Program-made: the position numbers and the translations under genes
From: Aphidius gifuensis
Lineage: Eukaryota > Arthropoda > Insecta > Hymenoptera > Braconidae
DNA length: 64,000 bases
Assembly (NCBI RefSeq): GCF_014905175.1
Contig: NC_057790.1
Span: 10,535,298 to 10,599,297, forward strand
Direction: 5' to 3'
Part shown: in pieces, positions 36,376 through 48,479 of the stretch
How the letters are laid out: each line of letters opens with the position of its first letter
How positions within the stretch are numbered: the first letter of the stretch is position 1
The notes under the pieces: generated by a model
The model's input: the letters and a program-made list of their open reading frames with translations, nothing else
Told to the model about the DNA's origin: nothing
The model's database searches: none

Positions 36376-36943
36376 TGAAATAAAAATATATTTCTTAATT
36401 GTAATAAAATAAATTGTTTATCATATTTACATTTTAAACAAATTGTCGGTCAACTGATATGATAAAATGATTTTGAAAAAACCGCTGCAGTTGTAACCTC
36501 ATTGTTACAAACACTTGCTGGCTAACATCGAGTTGTTTTTTTTTTTCAAATACATAAAAAACTTTGTTAATATTTTCAAAAATAATAATTATTGTACTTG
36601 TAAATTTTCATTTTATAATTCATCGATCAAAACTGCAATTGGATAAAGACTGTCGTTCGTTGATGAGTCAGCTGCAGCCATTTTGCTGAACTACAAATTT
36701 ATCCAAGCAGAATTAATTTATTCTTAGTGTTTCGATATAAGCCTTGGGCACAATATTGCTTTTTTTTATTATTTTATTTGTGTATTGATAGGATTTTCCA
36801 TTGCCTTATACACTACATAGGGCACAACATTACAACTTTTTTCTTTCAACAAGATAATGTATAAAAACAATCTACGTTGCTGACTTGCTGGCTTCCTGTT
36901 ACGGATTATAAGGGGCTTTCTTGCTTTCTTTCACGGCGGAATC
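36376..36943. other. no recognised gene
   Basis: AT-rich sequence inside the composite element. It may include captured intron of the PP2A-A copy. Confidence 0.35.
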
Positions 36944-37052
36944 CGCCAGAAATACCAACTCCTCTGCTCACTGTCACTATACTCTTATATATGTGTGAGT
37001 GTTACAGTGTCGCACACATATATAAGAGTAGTGGAGGTGGTATTTCTGGCAG
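36944..37052. repeat. hairpin with arms of about 50 bp
   Basis: CGCCAGAAATACCAACTCCTC...CTCTTATATATGTGTG pairs with CACACATATATAAGAG...GGTGGTATTTCTGGC across a short loop. Confidence 0.8.
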
Positions 37053-37544
37053 CCGTAACCAAAAGAACGCAATAAGATAGATTGTCATATCATGAAAATG
37101 TTCAACCGATGAAAAAAACTTCTAGTTTGTCTGCTTAAAAATAGTCAAACGGATAATTTATTAATAACAATTATAATATTTTCTCCGCCATCAATCCCAT
37201 GCCAGAAAAATTTCTCCGCCATCAATCTCATGCCGGAGGAATTTCCCCACCATCGATCTCATGCCGGAGTAATTTCCCCACCATCAATCTCATGCCGGAG
37301 TAATTTCTCCACCATCATTTTAATGCCGGAGTAATTTTTTTGCAAGACTGTATCAAGCCTGGGAACACAAGCTTGTGTCAAGCCTCATACACTAGTCCGA
37401 AACCAGCAAATATATCGTGAACATTCCAGTGCTGGCCATGGGCTGGACCCAGGCTTGTGTTCCCAGGCTTGACACAGGCCCGAGAGCTGGGTAATCATGC
37501 TTGTCCCAGGCTTGTGCCCGTCGTCACTTCCTACCAGGGATTAT

Positions 37545-37936
37545 ATATAAGTATTATGTCAGTGAGTGGTACGAAAGTCAGAACAACCAATTGATTAATA
37601 TTCTGAGCAAAATTATCGATGTTCATGTAATCAACAGCAAGATCACCGGATCGTATATAACGCCAAATACATTGACGGAAATGGAAATAACATCTTTGTA
37701 TTACAGTATCTGGAAAAATAGACTCAAAAGCTTTCATAAAATGACTTTAAAAATCGACAATGAGTATTTCTGGTTGCCTATTATCAATGAATGATGGAAC
37801 AACTCGTAAAAAAAATTTTTTCCAGTCAAAAGAGCATACGCAAGTAGCAAATTCCTAGTATCTTCAAAACCATGGAGTGTATAAAGTTGCTCAAATATTA
37901 CACAACTAAACGTACCATCACCGGAAAAAATATCAC
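37545..37936 (-). pseudogene. MULE-type transposase fragment
   Basis: The minus-strand reading begins SGDGTFSCVIFEQLYTLHGF and LLLAYALLTGKN, then, after a frameshift near 37737, KAFESIFPDTVIQRCYFHFR and QCIWRYIRS. This is the MULE transposase core (DGTF, LYTLHG, CYFHFRQ) as found with FLYWCH-type Mutator-like transposases. The N terminus is cut by the GACACCGATCC repeat at about 37940 and the C terminus by the composite element at 37539. It is dead. Confidence 0.8.
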
Positions 37937-37939
37937 ACC

Positions 37940-39310
37940 CTAGCGAAAATGGCGACACCGATCCGACAACAATCCGACAGTCGGTTTGTGCACTGATCTC
38001 ATACAAAAACGACACAAAACCGACACACGACTATAAGATTTTCTAAGTAACAAAAATAAATAGAAGAAGGATTTAAAAAATAAAATATTATGTCTAAAAA
38101 TTTCTAAATAATGTTCTTATAATTTAAGACACGTTAGAATTTTTTTTAAATAATTTTTTTATTGAAAAAACTCAATTCTGTTTATGTATTAAAAGTAAGG
38201 TTAGCTGTCAGAATCATCTGTACACGACTGTGAGATTTTACAATTCTCACACAATTCCGACACAATTCCGACACACGACTGTGAGAATTGTGAATCCGAC
38301 AAGATTCCGACACAAATCCGACAGACGTACGACAGTATATTTTTATTTTGTATTTAATATAAAAAAAGAGCATTTTATTAATAAAAATTTTTGTTCAATA
38401 TTAAAGTTATAATATTTTAATAATTTTAGGCATATTAGATTTTTTTTTTTGAATAAATTTTGACAAAAAAAATAATTGGAATCGTCTGTGAGAATTTGCA
38501 ATTCTCACACAATTCCGACACACGACTGTGAGAATTGTAAATCCGACACAATTCCGACAGACGTACGACAGTATATTTTTATATTTTGTATTTAATATAA
38601 AAAAAAGCATTTTATTAATAAAAATTTTTGTTCAATATTAAAGTTATATTATTTTAATGATTCTAGGCATATTAGATTTTTTTTTTTTGAATAAATTTTG
38701 ACAAAAAAAATAATTGGAAACATGGGAAACCAAATACATGGTTTCATTACAAATTACATTCGAGTTACAAAAATACCAAATACATGGAAAACTGATTAAA
38801 TGTATTAGTTTTGAAAAAAAAGTATTTAAAAAAAAATCGTTCTTAACCACATAAAAAAACCAAAAAATGATAATTTTCTAATAAAAAAATTTAAAAAAAA
38901 TCTAATATGCCTATAATTATTAAAAGATTATAATTTTATTATTAAACAAAAATTTTTGCAAATCGCAAATTCTCACAGACGATTCCAATTATTTTTTTTA
39001 TCAAAATTTATTCAAAAAAAAATCTAATGTGCTTAAAATTATTAAAATATTATAACTTTAATATTGAACAAAAATTTTTATTAATAAAATGCTCTTTTTT
39101 TATATTAAATACAAAATGAAAATATACTGTCGTACGTCTGTCGGATTTACATTCTCACAGTCGTGTGTCGGAATTGTGTGAGAATTGTAAAATCTCACAG
39201 TCGTGTACAGATGATTCTGACAGCTAACCTCACTTTTAATACATAAACAGAATTGAGTTTTTTCAATAAAAAAATTATTTAAAAAAAACTCTAATGTGTC
39301 TTAAATCATA
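37940..39310. repeat. large fold-back with ATTCCGACACACGACTGTG words
   Basis: It opens with CCCTAGCGAAAATGGCGACA, similar to the ends of other word-array elements. 38160-38450 and 39010-39290 are reverse complements (AGCTGTCAGAATCATCTGTA, CGTACGACAGTATATTTT and partners). The segment 38400-38700 is a direct duplicate of part of the left arm. The interior words are CACAATTCCGACACA and complements. Short open frames here are not genes. Confidence 0.75.
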
Positions 39311-39347
39311 AGAATAAAAACAAAACATAAATTTACAATTAATGTCG

Positions 39348-39665
39348 CCAAAAAGCCTCAATTTTTAAATACCTGTCTATTTATCATACCTTTAATAATC
39401 AAAAGACGTGAAATATCCAAAAAAATGTCAAAATTTTGAAGTATAAAGTTGAATAATTTGCTGGATAAAAAAAAAAACTAAAAAAAAAATTAGGCGCTGC
39501 AGTTTTTAATTATTATATTATTATTATACCATGTATCGAAAAAGCGCCTAATTTTTGGTTTTTTATCCAGCAAAAATATTTTATACTTAAAACACGACAT
39601 TTTGATATTTCACGTCTTGATTATTAGGTATGATAAATAGACAGGTATTTAAAATTGAGGCTTTA
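39348..39665. repeat. fold-back repeat
   Basis: GCCTCAATTTTTAAATACCTGTC...ATAATCAA (39357 on) pairs with TTGATTATTAGGTATG...ATTGAGGC (to about 39662). Inner arms with ATTAGGCGCT and AGCGCCTAAT pair as well. Confidence 0.8.
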
Positions 39666-40215
39666 ACGTATTTTGTTTATTTCACTTATTTTGTTTAAAT
39701 TAATAATAAATTATATTTGTAATTCGTCTACTTTAAATTGACCGTGAATACCATAATAAATAATAAATAATAATCGAATACTAATTTTCTGGAATATAAA
39801 AATTTAAACGTGTATGTATACTATATATGTACGCTTTAAATAAAAGGAAAAAGAAACAAATTCTGCTATACCATCAATGATAAATAACTAATACATGCGG
39901 CTGCATACACACACATATATGCATGTAAAAAAAAATTCAGGAGTAGGGATAGGCGCGGGGTATGCGCAACGTATCCGAAGAAATTAGACATTTCAGCTTG
40001 AAAATTTATTTTTTAGTAAGATTTAATACCTGGCTTTTACTGACTCTTATATCTTTTTTATTATTTGTTGGAAAAAATCGAGAGTAGGCTCATTGGAAAG
40101 AGAGGCATCGATATATATAATGAAACTGTTTTTATTTTTTTTTTTTAACAAATAATTAGAACGACATTTGATAAATTAAAAACGACGACGTCACGGACCA
40201 CTGACTTAAAATACT
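39666..40215. other. no recognised feature
   Basis: AT-rich intergenic sequence. Confidence 0.4.
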
Positions 40216-40277
40216 TATACCCGGTAAAGAGTCTCGCTTTTTAAAAATTGAGGCGAGACTCTACCGAGTCTCTTGAT
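40216..40277 (+). repeat. terminal hairpin, GAGACTCTACCGAGTCTCTTGAT
   Basis: Stem GAGACT/AGTCTC with a CTACC-type loop, followed by TTGAT and then A. The same arrangement is seen at 59955-59977 and, inverted, at 13377-13397. An inverted partner (CCCGGTAAAGAGTCTCG) precedes it. Confidence 0.55.
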
Positions 40278-40639
40278 ATTATTTAGAAATTTTTAGACAT
40301 AATATTTTTTAAATGCTTCTTACTATTTATTTTTTTGATTTAGAAACTATGTTTTCAAGCATCAATATCAAGTTTCCATATATTCTATATTCCCACTCCA
40401 TACATATACTTGTTGCTGTATTATTTAATGTTAATATTCTCATTAAATTATTATTACCATGATAGTTTGACGTTACTTATTTTATTTTATTATTTCTTTG
40501 ATGTTTTTATTATAGTCAATATTTTTTTTAAACAAGAATAAACTTTCAGCCATCTGTAGCAAGAACCAAAGCACATCCTATTTAGCCAACAGTAGGTTAC
40601 AAAGTGTATACCAAGTGATACACACAGACTAGTCATACA

Positions 40640-40870
40640 CCCTAATCGATCTTTTGGATACGCGTGGATAAATTCTGGATGACATTTTTGGATATCCCCT
40701 GATATCCAGATAATATCCAGATTCAATTGAATATTTTTTTTTTCATCCAGGACATATCCAGGTTCTATCCTAAAGATATCCAAAAGATCTCCACCAGATA
40801 TCTAGGTGCCATCCACTGGATATATCCTGATCGAAAATGTATCCATTGGGTTTCCAGGTTCTATGCACTG
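40640..40870. repeat. GATATCC word array
   Basis: About fourteen GATATCC(A)/GGATAT/TATCCAGG words in both orientations in 230 bp. Ends are not resolved. Confidence 0.6.
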
Positions 40871-41099
40871 AATACCCAAGTTATACACGAAAAGAAAAAA
40901 ATAAGAAAAATTGTTGTGCTGCACAGAAAAGTAGAGGCCAAGTTGAAACTCGACAATATTCGTTCTGCCGATAGTATAGTTTTTGTTCATCTGGTAGAGT
41001 CACAATTGCCGTGCTGTTTAACAAAATTTGTCATGCTCCAAACAAGAATTTATAAACATACATACAATAAACAAACATACAACAAAAATTTCCTAAATC

Positions 41100-41345
41100 A
41101 TGGCAAAATGTTCTAATTTTTAGAAGTAAGGTTCTTGGTTTATGGCCAAATAGGTCTTGAATTATAACAAATACTTCTTGAATTTTAAAAAAAAATTCTC
41201 AAATAATAACAGAAATTTCTTGAATCATGGCAAAATGTTCTAATTTTTAGAAGTAAGGTTCTTGGATTATAACCAAATAGGTCTTGGATTATAACAAAAT
41301 GTTCGCGATTTTAGAAGTAAGCTTCTTAGTTTATGACGTATTTGT
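41100..41345. repeat. tandem repeat with GGTTCTTGGTTTATGGCC/TTCTTGAAT words
   Basis: GGCAAAATGTTCTAATTTTT at about 41101 and 41228 marks two copies of about 127 bp, each with TTTAGAAGTAAG(G/C)TTCTT and a third partial copy. The words resemble those at 8817-9288. Confidence 0.7.
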
Positions 41346-41514
41346 TATAATCCAAGAAAAATATTGAACAAATCAAGAAAAAAAATTCTTTTACATAAAT
41401 AAATATAAGAGAAAAAAAAAATTATGTTAACAATCATTTTTTTAATTGTTTTTTATTACTATTCGAACTTTGTTGGTTGAATTTTTTTTTTTTTTGTATC
41501 AGAAAATTTTACCT

Positions 41515-41615
41515 GAGAAGTGTTTTAAACTCCTGACACTAACGCTACCTAAATCTACCTATTCTAATTCCGACGCTTTACCGACTTAACCACGACGCGA
41601 TTATATATACGACTA
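41515..41615 (-). repeat. weak tRNA-like SINE head
   Basis: On the minus strand CGTGGTTAAGTCGGTAAAGCG is A-box-like. The B box is degenerate (GGAGTTTAAAAC). Confidence 0.35.
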
Positions 41616-41639
41616 TGATTTTATTCTCCTTATGATACT

Positions 41640-42360
41640 AAATTTTACGGAGGCGAAGCCATACTTATTGAAATCACTGGCAAAAAATAAATAATGTTCA
41701 TATCTTCTAAACTATTTAAGATGTAGAGTTTGAAAGAGGCTTAAATTAAAGGTATTGAAAAGATCTACAACCAAGGATATAAAAGAAAAAATTTTGATTA
41801 TTAGTTAATTAATTATTGATAAAAATAGATAATGAAAAAATTTTAAACTCTAAATATTAAGAAAACTAAGAACAAATCATGGATGCAATTTTTTGCCAGG
41901 ATGGTTTTTTTTTAAACTCTACAAGATTACGATTTTTTTTTTTTTTTATTGTTGCTAGAAATTTGTTAATTAACAGAATATCAGAATTAGTGTTTTTTTA
42001 GGCACTTCATAACTTTTTTGAAAATTATCTCACAGTTCTATTTGGTTTTAAAATTTTCCTCATCAAAATCTCTACAGCCAAGGCTATATTTGAAAATTTT
42101 GAAACTACCCATTTTCAATTGTGAGACGATTGTTTATAATAATATGTGTCATCGCAAACTTTTTAATGAATAAACAAACTTTAAAAAGTTGAAATTGTAA
42201 TTTCTATCATATCCTTGGCTGTGGCAATTTTTATAAAGAATTTTTTGAATACAACATATTTTTTTGCGTTTATTTATTTAAAAGTTATCGAGTGTCCAAA
42301 CAATTACCGATTGATTATTTACAATAATTTTTTCTAAATTAAAAGTTTGTGCGCATGCGC
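41640..42360. repeat. dispersed 0.7-kb repeat, copy 1
   Basis: It begins TTTTACGGAGGCGAAGCC and runs through AATGTTCATATCTTCT, AGAAAACTAA(G/A)AACAAATC and CGCATGCGC. A second copy at 63120-63860 shares the same order of blocks. The AGGCGAAGCC hairpin at one end suggests a Helitron-like terminus. Confidence 0.7.
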
Positions 42361-42954
42361 TTATCAAAAAATATATATCTATTGGTAAATTAGTTTTTTT
42401 TTTTATCGATCTTTTATTCAATTATTTACTACTTTTTTTTGTCTCTATAAATATTTAGATTTAATTTGTTTAAAGAAAATAGTAAAACTTAAGATAACTC
42501 TCAACATTTTTAATTAAATTTTTTTTGAAATCTAAATTACAACTAGAAATATACCAATATATATGTATATATATACATAGTTAAAAATATGAGCATGTTG
42601 TTGAGGTTAGGTTCAAATGTCATTGTCATTATTGTGTACAATATCTGTATTTATTTTATTTTATTTTTTCTTTTTATTTTTTATTCTGTATTATTATATA
42701 ATTTTTATATTGACAGAGCGAATCGATAATGGAATTCAAAGCATGTATAGAAAAAAAAAAAAAATGTATCCAATTTTTTTATTATTATAGAGAAAAATTA
42801 AAGCTGTCAATTAATATTAAAAGTAAAATATATAAATGAATATTTTTTTTGTTATTTATTTTTTTTTTTATCATCATTTTTTTTATTTAATTGTAATGTT
42901 GCTATTACTTTAATATTTTCATTACAATTACCATGTATAATACCATCAATTGTA
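42361..42954. other. no recognised gene
   Basis: AT-rich, with several long T tracts. Confidence 0.4.
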
Positions 42955-43345
42955 AAGACATTTTGTAATTCTAATATTCATTTACAATGGTGCACCAAAA
43001 CATCCAGCTGATTTTATTTCACCCTCATAATGTGTACCATCATCAAATACCATTAAACCATGTCCTGTCATAATGTCATTGACAAATTCACTCTCATAAT
43101 AAATACCACCAAGTGTTACAACAATACCAGTACCATGTTTAAGATCATTATACCAAGATATTTTTCTCCTGTCATTTGATCATCTTTAATACCATAGCCA
43201 TGTTTTAAACCACCTGACCAATCACCAGGTGGTTTAAAACGATGCAATTTCAGTCATTAAATGACCCTCTTGTTTAACTCCATGTCCATGTGGTAAATCA
43301 TCTTTAAACCAGCCATCATAAATATCACCATTTTTATATTGATAA
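42955..43345 (-). pseudogene. alsin (Als2) MORN-repeat segment
   Basis: The minus-strand reading gives IYDGWFKDDLPHGHGVKQEG at the 43345 end. After a frameshift come WSGGLKHGYGIKDDQMTGEK and then NDLKHGTGIVVTLGGIYYE, EFVNDIMTGHGLMVFDDGTH, ending in a stop just after YEGEIKSAG. These are successive MORN repeats matching the C-terminal half of alsin, the Rab5/Rac exchange factor. An inverted GGTGGTTTAAAAC pair disturbs the middle. The downstream MORN repeat and VPS9 domain are missing. It lies downstream, on the same strand, of the RCC1-like piece at 44450-45075, so the two are probably parts of one broken gene copy. Confidence 0.8.
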
Positions 43346-43747
43346 TTTTATTTATATTTGTATTGATTTCTTTTTTGAACGAATCTAATAAAATTGTTAA
43401 TTACAAGTGGTATAACCTCAAATTTTTTTCATCTGTATTTTGATTTATGTACATAATTTGACAGGTGAAAAACAGCGCGAAAAAAACAAAAAATATTTAA
43501 TCATATAATTTAAAATTATTAATAAAAAAAAAAACTAAAATGAATTTGGAATAATCAAGAGGAACCACACGGGCTTTCGCCGGAGTTTTGAAAATTTTCA
43601 ATTTTCAATAGAACGAATCCGTTACTAAAATTTTTTTAATTTTACCATTACCATGAATAAAGCTATTTCTTAAAGTCATCAAGGGATATTACATTACATA
43701 CTGATGTAATGTAATATCTATAAACATTTATAAATTCATCAACATTT
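43346..43747. other. no recognised coding; between the alsin pieces
   Basis: No DH or PH domain, which alsin should have here, can be read. Confidence 0.4.
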
Positions 43748-44262
43748 ATCTATATAATAAAAAGACATGGCCGGATCCTTGGAAACGCAGTTTTACGCAA
43801 ATTATTGGTCCGATTTACATGAAATTTAACATAGATATTTAGTTTGAGATCGGGAGGGTTTAAGTCTACGAAAAAATCACCCAAGTTACTTTTTACGATC
43901 ACCAGAAAGTCAAAATGATTTCCCCAATTATCTTCAGGGATTTTCTTATTATTAAATATATTTTTTCAGAAAGAAGAGATTAAAAAATATTGCTTTAGTT
44001 TGTAATGTTGGTTTTCGGTTCACCAGGATGTCGAAGTTGAATTTTTTCATCATCTCCTGGGTTTTTTTTGATGAAACAATATATTTTATCGAGAAGAAAG
44101 GAAATAAAAAAATGCATTGGTTCCTAATGTTGTCCGGATTATCAGAATGTAGAAATTGAATTTTTTCTACATACTTATTTCTTTTGTTTTTAATTTTTTG
44201 AAGAATCAAAAATAAATATACAACCAAGTTCGGCGAAGCCGAACACGGCCGACTCGTAATTA
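43748..44262. mobile_element. Helitron-like non-autonomous repeat (tentative)
   Basis: It starts TCTATATAATAAAAAGACAT and ends with a hairpin GTTCGGCGAAGCCGAAC followed by ACGGCCGACTCGT. TC at the 5' end and a hairpin close to the 3' end resemble Helitron architecture, but a CTRR end is not seen. A duplicated block (AATTTTTTC...AAAATAT(T/A)...TGTTGG) lies inside. It sits between the two alsin fragments. Confidence 0.4.
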
Positions 44263-44449
44263 ATAATAATTCATATATTTTTAATTTATTATTTATATAA
44301 TCATTTATACTTTTTACATAAAGTGCTGTTAATGACATTAATTCTAAATATGAGTTACATAATTTTCATAAGCATTTAATTCTTTTGTTGCTGATGTTTT
44401 TTTTTTGTAATCTTTTGATTAAATTTTGACTAACAATTATCATTGATTT

Positions 44450-45075
44450 TAAGAAACATTTTCATTATTTATATTATTTTGATTTATTATTATATCCGGT
44501 TTATTATTTAATGAATAAGTTGTAAATTTACCTGAACTTGATAAATAATTTATACTTGATGTTTCATCAATTGTATCAAGTTTTCTAATACTATCATCAT
44601 CACCATCATGATTTTCTTGACTATTATTATTGTTTTTTATTTATTTTTCCAATTAAATAAATTTCTTGATTAACAATAATTAAACTGTGTTGTTCGACAG
44701 CTGTTATATCTGTTGCTCTTGTATCAAAGTTTTTTTTTTTCGTTGATATGCATATATTTTGTGTATGATATGCACCACAAGATATTTTTTGTATACCAGT
44801 ATTTTGTAGTTTAATGATGAGTACTGGTTTTGATCTTGGTACATTATCAGCAGTACCAAGTTGTCCATAACTAGTATCACCCCATGCCCATACCTCACTT
44901 GATAATAAGCTATTACCAGCATCAATAAAAGTGTTTTCATCTAAACCATGTTGTGTTGAATCATGATATTTAAATGACGAACCAATACTTGATGGTTCAT
45001 CATCGTTTCTAAATGAATATTGACGTGGTGATTCTGGAGATAATTTTAATTTCATACTCATATCTGTTAAACGTA
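44450..45075 (-). pseudogene. alsin (Als2) RCC1-repeat segment
   Basis: The minus-strand reading has LTDMSMKLKLSPESPRQYSF, a Ser/Asp-rich linker, then the RCC1 blade SSEVWAWGDTSYGQLGT and ISCGAYHT, and IYLIGKINK. It then shifts frame at 44630-44640 into an Asn/Asp-rich stretch (QENHDGDDDSIRKLDTIDET) that runs into stops near 44450. RCC1-like repeats with a long low-complexity insert are typical of alsin's N-terminal half. The open frame extends upstream of 45075 into hydrophobic codons that look non-coding. The frameshift, and the loss of the rest of the gene before the MORN segment, mark it as a pseudogene. Confidence 0.7.
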
Positions 45076-45127
45076 TTACTTTTTTTAAAAAGTAAAAAAT
45101 GGGATAAAATAAAAGAATAACGTACAC

Positions 45128-45745
45128 ACTAATTTTTCATTAATAGTTTGTCTTGTTAAATTTATTTATGAATTACTTAATGATTAAATATTTCATTGAA
45201 CAAAAAATACATTTCTTTTTATTTTTTTTCTAATTAATATTTTTGGGAAATACCATGAAAGCATTTGCATATGAAAATATAATTTTTTTTAATTTGCAAA
45301 ATGTACTGTAGACATGATCATCAATATCTTTATGTTGAATATTATTTTTTTTTATACTACATTATCTTTTATATTTATGAAAAACTATGATGCAATAAAT
45401 TTACTTTATATTACTCAAGTACAAAGAAAAAGATACCACGATAAATTTCTTTTTTTTAAGAATAATTATTTTTTTTATATTATATATTTATATATATTTT
45501 GTTTACTCTTTATCATGTTGCACCATGCTACCTTTTTGGTTTCATTTTTTTTTTTTTTTACTCTAAGCAATACTTTTTTACTTTTTTTTCAATCTTTGTC
45601 ATGTTGCACCACGGTATACTTTGGTAGTCAATACTACCTTTTTGGATGTCAATAGTATAAAATAATAATAATAGATTTGAATTTAAACCACTTAAATAAG
45701 CAATAAATTGCATGTTTTATATATAAAAAAAAAAAAAGATAATTA
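45128..45745. other. no recognised gene
   Basis: T-rich. CATGTTGCACCA(T/C)G recurs at about 45514 and 45599. Confidence 0.4.
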
Positions 45746-46437
45746 TTAATTGGACTGTTCATCTTGTTTTGACAGCCAATCTTCTACTTTATTTATTGTT
45801 GCTGTTATCATGTCTCGGTGGTTGTTTGGTGTTGTAGTTTTGATGAGGTGGTTTCCATGTGGTCGTTTATCTAGAATATACAAATAATTAAATTAAAAAA
45901 TAAATAAAATTTGAATTCACAATCGAATAAAAAATAAAAAATTACAAAAAAAAAAAATACGTACTGACTGTTACGTTTATCAAGGTTTTTTCCACCACGT
46001 TGCTTTTCTCCAGACTATACAACTTCATGTTTTTTTTTGAATTTATTATCCTCTGTTTCTGCTGCCATAACATCACTATATTTTTCCTTTTCGATAACTT
46101 CAATCTTCCTTTCAACAATTTTTTCAATTATTAATAAATTTCTTTTTATTATTGTGTCTTCTTTTATTTCAGTTAACCTCTTTTGTTTTTTTTGCAGCTC
46201 ACGTTCTTCACATTCGATTCTTCTTTTGACTTCTTTTTCAATTACTGCTTTTTCATAATCGTCAGTAATAAATTCATGTAATAAACTTTCTTCAATGTTA
46301 TTTTTTGTTGATTTTTCAAGTGACTGGACGTATATTGAAGCTATCAAATTTTTCCTTTCTTCTGGCAAATTTTTCAACTCCTCAAGGTCCTCCAATGATT
46401 TCATAAAATCATTAATTTCACGATCAGATGCCATCAT
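45746..46437 (-). CDS. candidate two-exon coiled-coil protein, with an in-frame stop
   Basis: Minus strand. The best start is ATG at 46437 (MMASDREINDFMKSLEDLEE), giving 140 codons of mainly charged, coiled-coil-like sequence (AVIEKEVKRRIECEERELQK, RNLLIIEKIVERKIEVIEK) to a TAG at 46015-46017. Beyond the TAG the same frame continues (SGEKQRGGKNLDKRN) to a donor-like A|GTCAGT at 45969. An acceptor TATATTCTAG then leads at 45870 into a second exon reading KRPHGNHLIKTTTPNNHRDM, then MITATINKVEDWLSKQDEQS and a TAA at 45746. The good splice sites suggest a real gene, and the TAG suggests it is either a pseudogene or ends there with an unusual 3' structure. I do not recognise the family. The longer open frame up to 46620 is probably 5' leader. 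Confidence 0.5.
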
Positions 46438-46639
46438 AAATAAATTAATATTAATATTTAAAAAAAAACTGAGATGTTTAGGTGTTGCACAATAATAAAT
46501 CACTATTTTGAGATATTTTTTGGAAACACGTGGTTCATATGATTTGTTGAAACTGACAATATAACGGTTTAACCATGCAAGCAACGTGACGTAAGTGTGA
46601 TTTTTTTTTTCTTCATGCAACCGTTTTAGGCGACTATAA

Positions 46640-48479
46640 CGGTGCTTACCGGAATTCAGCTGACCGAGTTGCTAAACTAACACCTGTGGCGCTATCTATA
46701 CTTTATTTATACAGACTGAAAATCAATCGCATTAATTATATACATTTTATTTATTTATATTAAAACGAAAAATAATACTTTTTTTCATTATTAATAATTT
46801 TTTTCAATTGTTAATGATTTTTATACTTATAAATAATTAATTCAATTACATTTTCTGTCATTAAAATTTCATTATATGTATATTTACAATTCCCGCGATA
46901 GAGTTCTCTGAAAACTGAAAATGACGGCTTGATGAAAAGGACGCTTAAAAAAAAAAAAAAAATATTAATCAGCTGGTAAAATAGTATCTGTTTTGTTGCC
47001 AGAAGACTATTATTAATTATAAATAATAAAATTGTTCTGTATCACACCACGTATCCAAATATACCACGATAATTTCACAAGGGTTGTAAGGCCTTGAGTT
47101 TGATACAGGGCTATCAAAGGATGTGGAGGATAGGTTGTAAGATGAAATAATAGGAATAACACTTTAAATAAATCCAAACACTGTGGCTTAAATTCTATTA
47201 ATATTTTCACTTTATTATTTCACTAAAACTATAATTAATTGTATTGTATATTGTATATTGAGTTGACTCTAAAAAGTGTTGTCATGGACAGACACTACTA
47301 TTTTATATTGTCAGTATAAAGAAACCCCGTTGTACGCGAATCAATAATAATTAGAGATGTAACGTAAACGAGTGTTGAAGAGCAACTGATTTCTCAGTTT
47401 GTTGAAAATTGTTAAGTCCAAAAAATGGGTGTGTACTTAGTTAAAAAATTAGTTTTAATTGGTCAAAAATTAGTTCAAGGGAGGGTAAAAAACTAGGTGT
47501 AGGTGGTGGGATTTTTAGACATAAAATTGGGTCTTGTGTGGTCCAAAGGGTGACATAAAAAATACCATGTGTACAAAAAATATAGATTTTACGACCGGAA
47601 AGTCCAAGACGTTTTCATGAATTTAGTTTATTTTAAAAAGTTATAAATTTACTTTTTTATTGTCGATTTTACGATCATTCTGTGTATCGAAAATACGTTA
47701 GTGCAGTTGTTTGATAGATGTGAGATTTTCTCTAATTCTTGACAAATAATGTTTTAAAAAATATGTTATATTATTACCAAAGAGAAACTTGAGTTTATGG
47801 TTTTATTTGTTACGTGATTTTTACTCAAAAATCTATGCATTAGTTGACCATGTGTGGGAATATTCGAGTTTGTTAAAAAAGCTATTAAAAAAGTACATAA
47901 ACTAAATCGTTGTTTAAAGTATTTTAGAAAAAATATAAACCAAAATTGTTAGTCATATGTTATTTGAAATTGTATGATCTCGTGATCTAGCCATAAAAAA
48001 CAGAGTAATCTTTAAAACTTATCGACTTATTGTATTTTGTTTAAAAAATAAAAAGAATTAAAATCTGGTCAGTCTGGGACCGACAGACATGTGGTTCGAC
48101 CCGGAACATGTTCTTTTTTAAACACCAAGTCAAAAAAGAATTTATTTTGTTCTTATTCGAATAAATTAGTGTTTTTAATTGCTTTTTTTTTTTTTTTTGT
48201 GTATTAATTGTGTAGTGTTATTTCATTAATTTAATGCATGGACTTTAAATGTTTTTTTCCCTGTTTTAATCTCGTCATTGTTATTGACAATCATTTTATT
48301 TTTTATTTGTTTTTTTTTTTTTATTTTATTATTATTATTTTTTTTTTTTAATCAAAAGTTTTTCAAATATTTTCAGCATCATACTAATAATTCAACATTT
48401 TATAAAAGAATTGTTTATATTCCCAACTTTTGACAGTTTTTATAAAAATTTTGCTGGATCAAATTAAATTATTTAAACG
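46640..48479. other. no recognised gene
   Basis: AT-rich. A fragmentary SINE-like B box (GTGGTTCGACCCGGAAC) lies at about 48092. Nothing else is supported. Confidence 0.4.

Larger units (their letters stand above)
34317..37539. mobile_element. 3.2-kb composite word-array element enclosing a PP2A-A fragment
   Basis: It starts CCCTGGTCGAAATATC and ends TTCCTACCAGGG. The left arm (34340-34890) repeats CTCCGGCATGA(A/G)... GGCGGAGAAATTATTC at about 55-60 bp. The right arm (37180-37335) repeats the complement (ATCTCATGCCGGAGTAATTT). Inside lie a nested element (34904-35710), a broken PP2A-A gene piece (35845-36375), a hairpin (36944-37052) and, at 37338-37539, a second copy of the tail of the nested element. 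There is no transposase. Confidence 0.6.
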
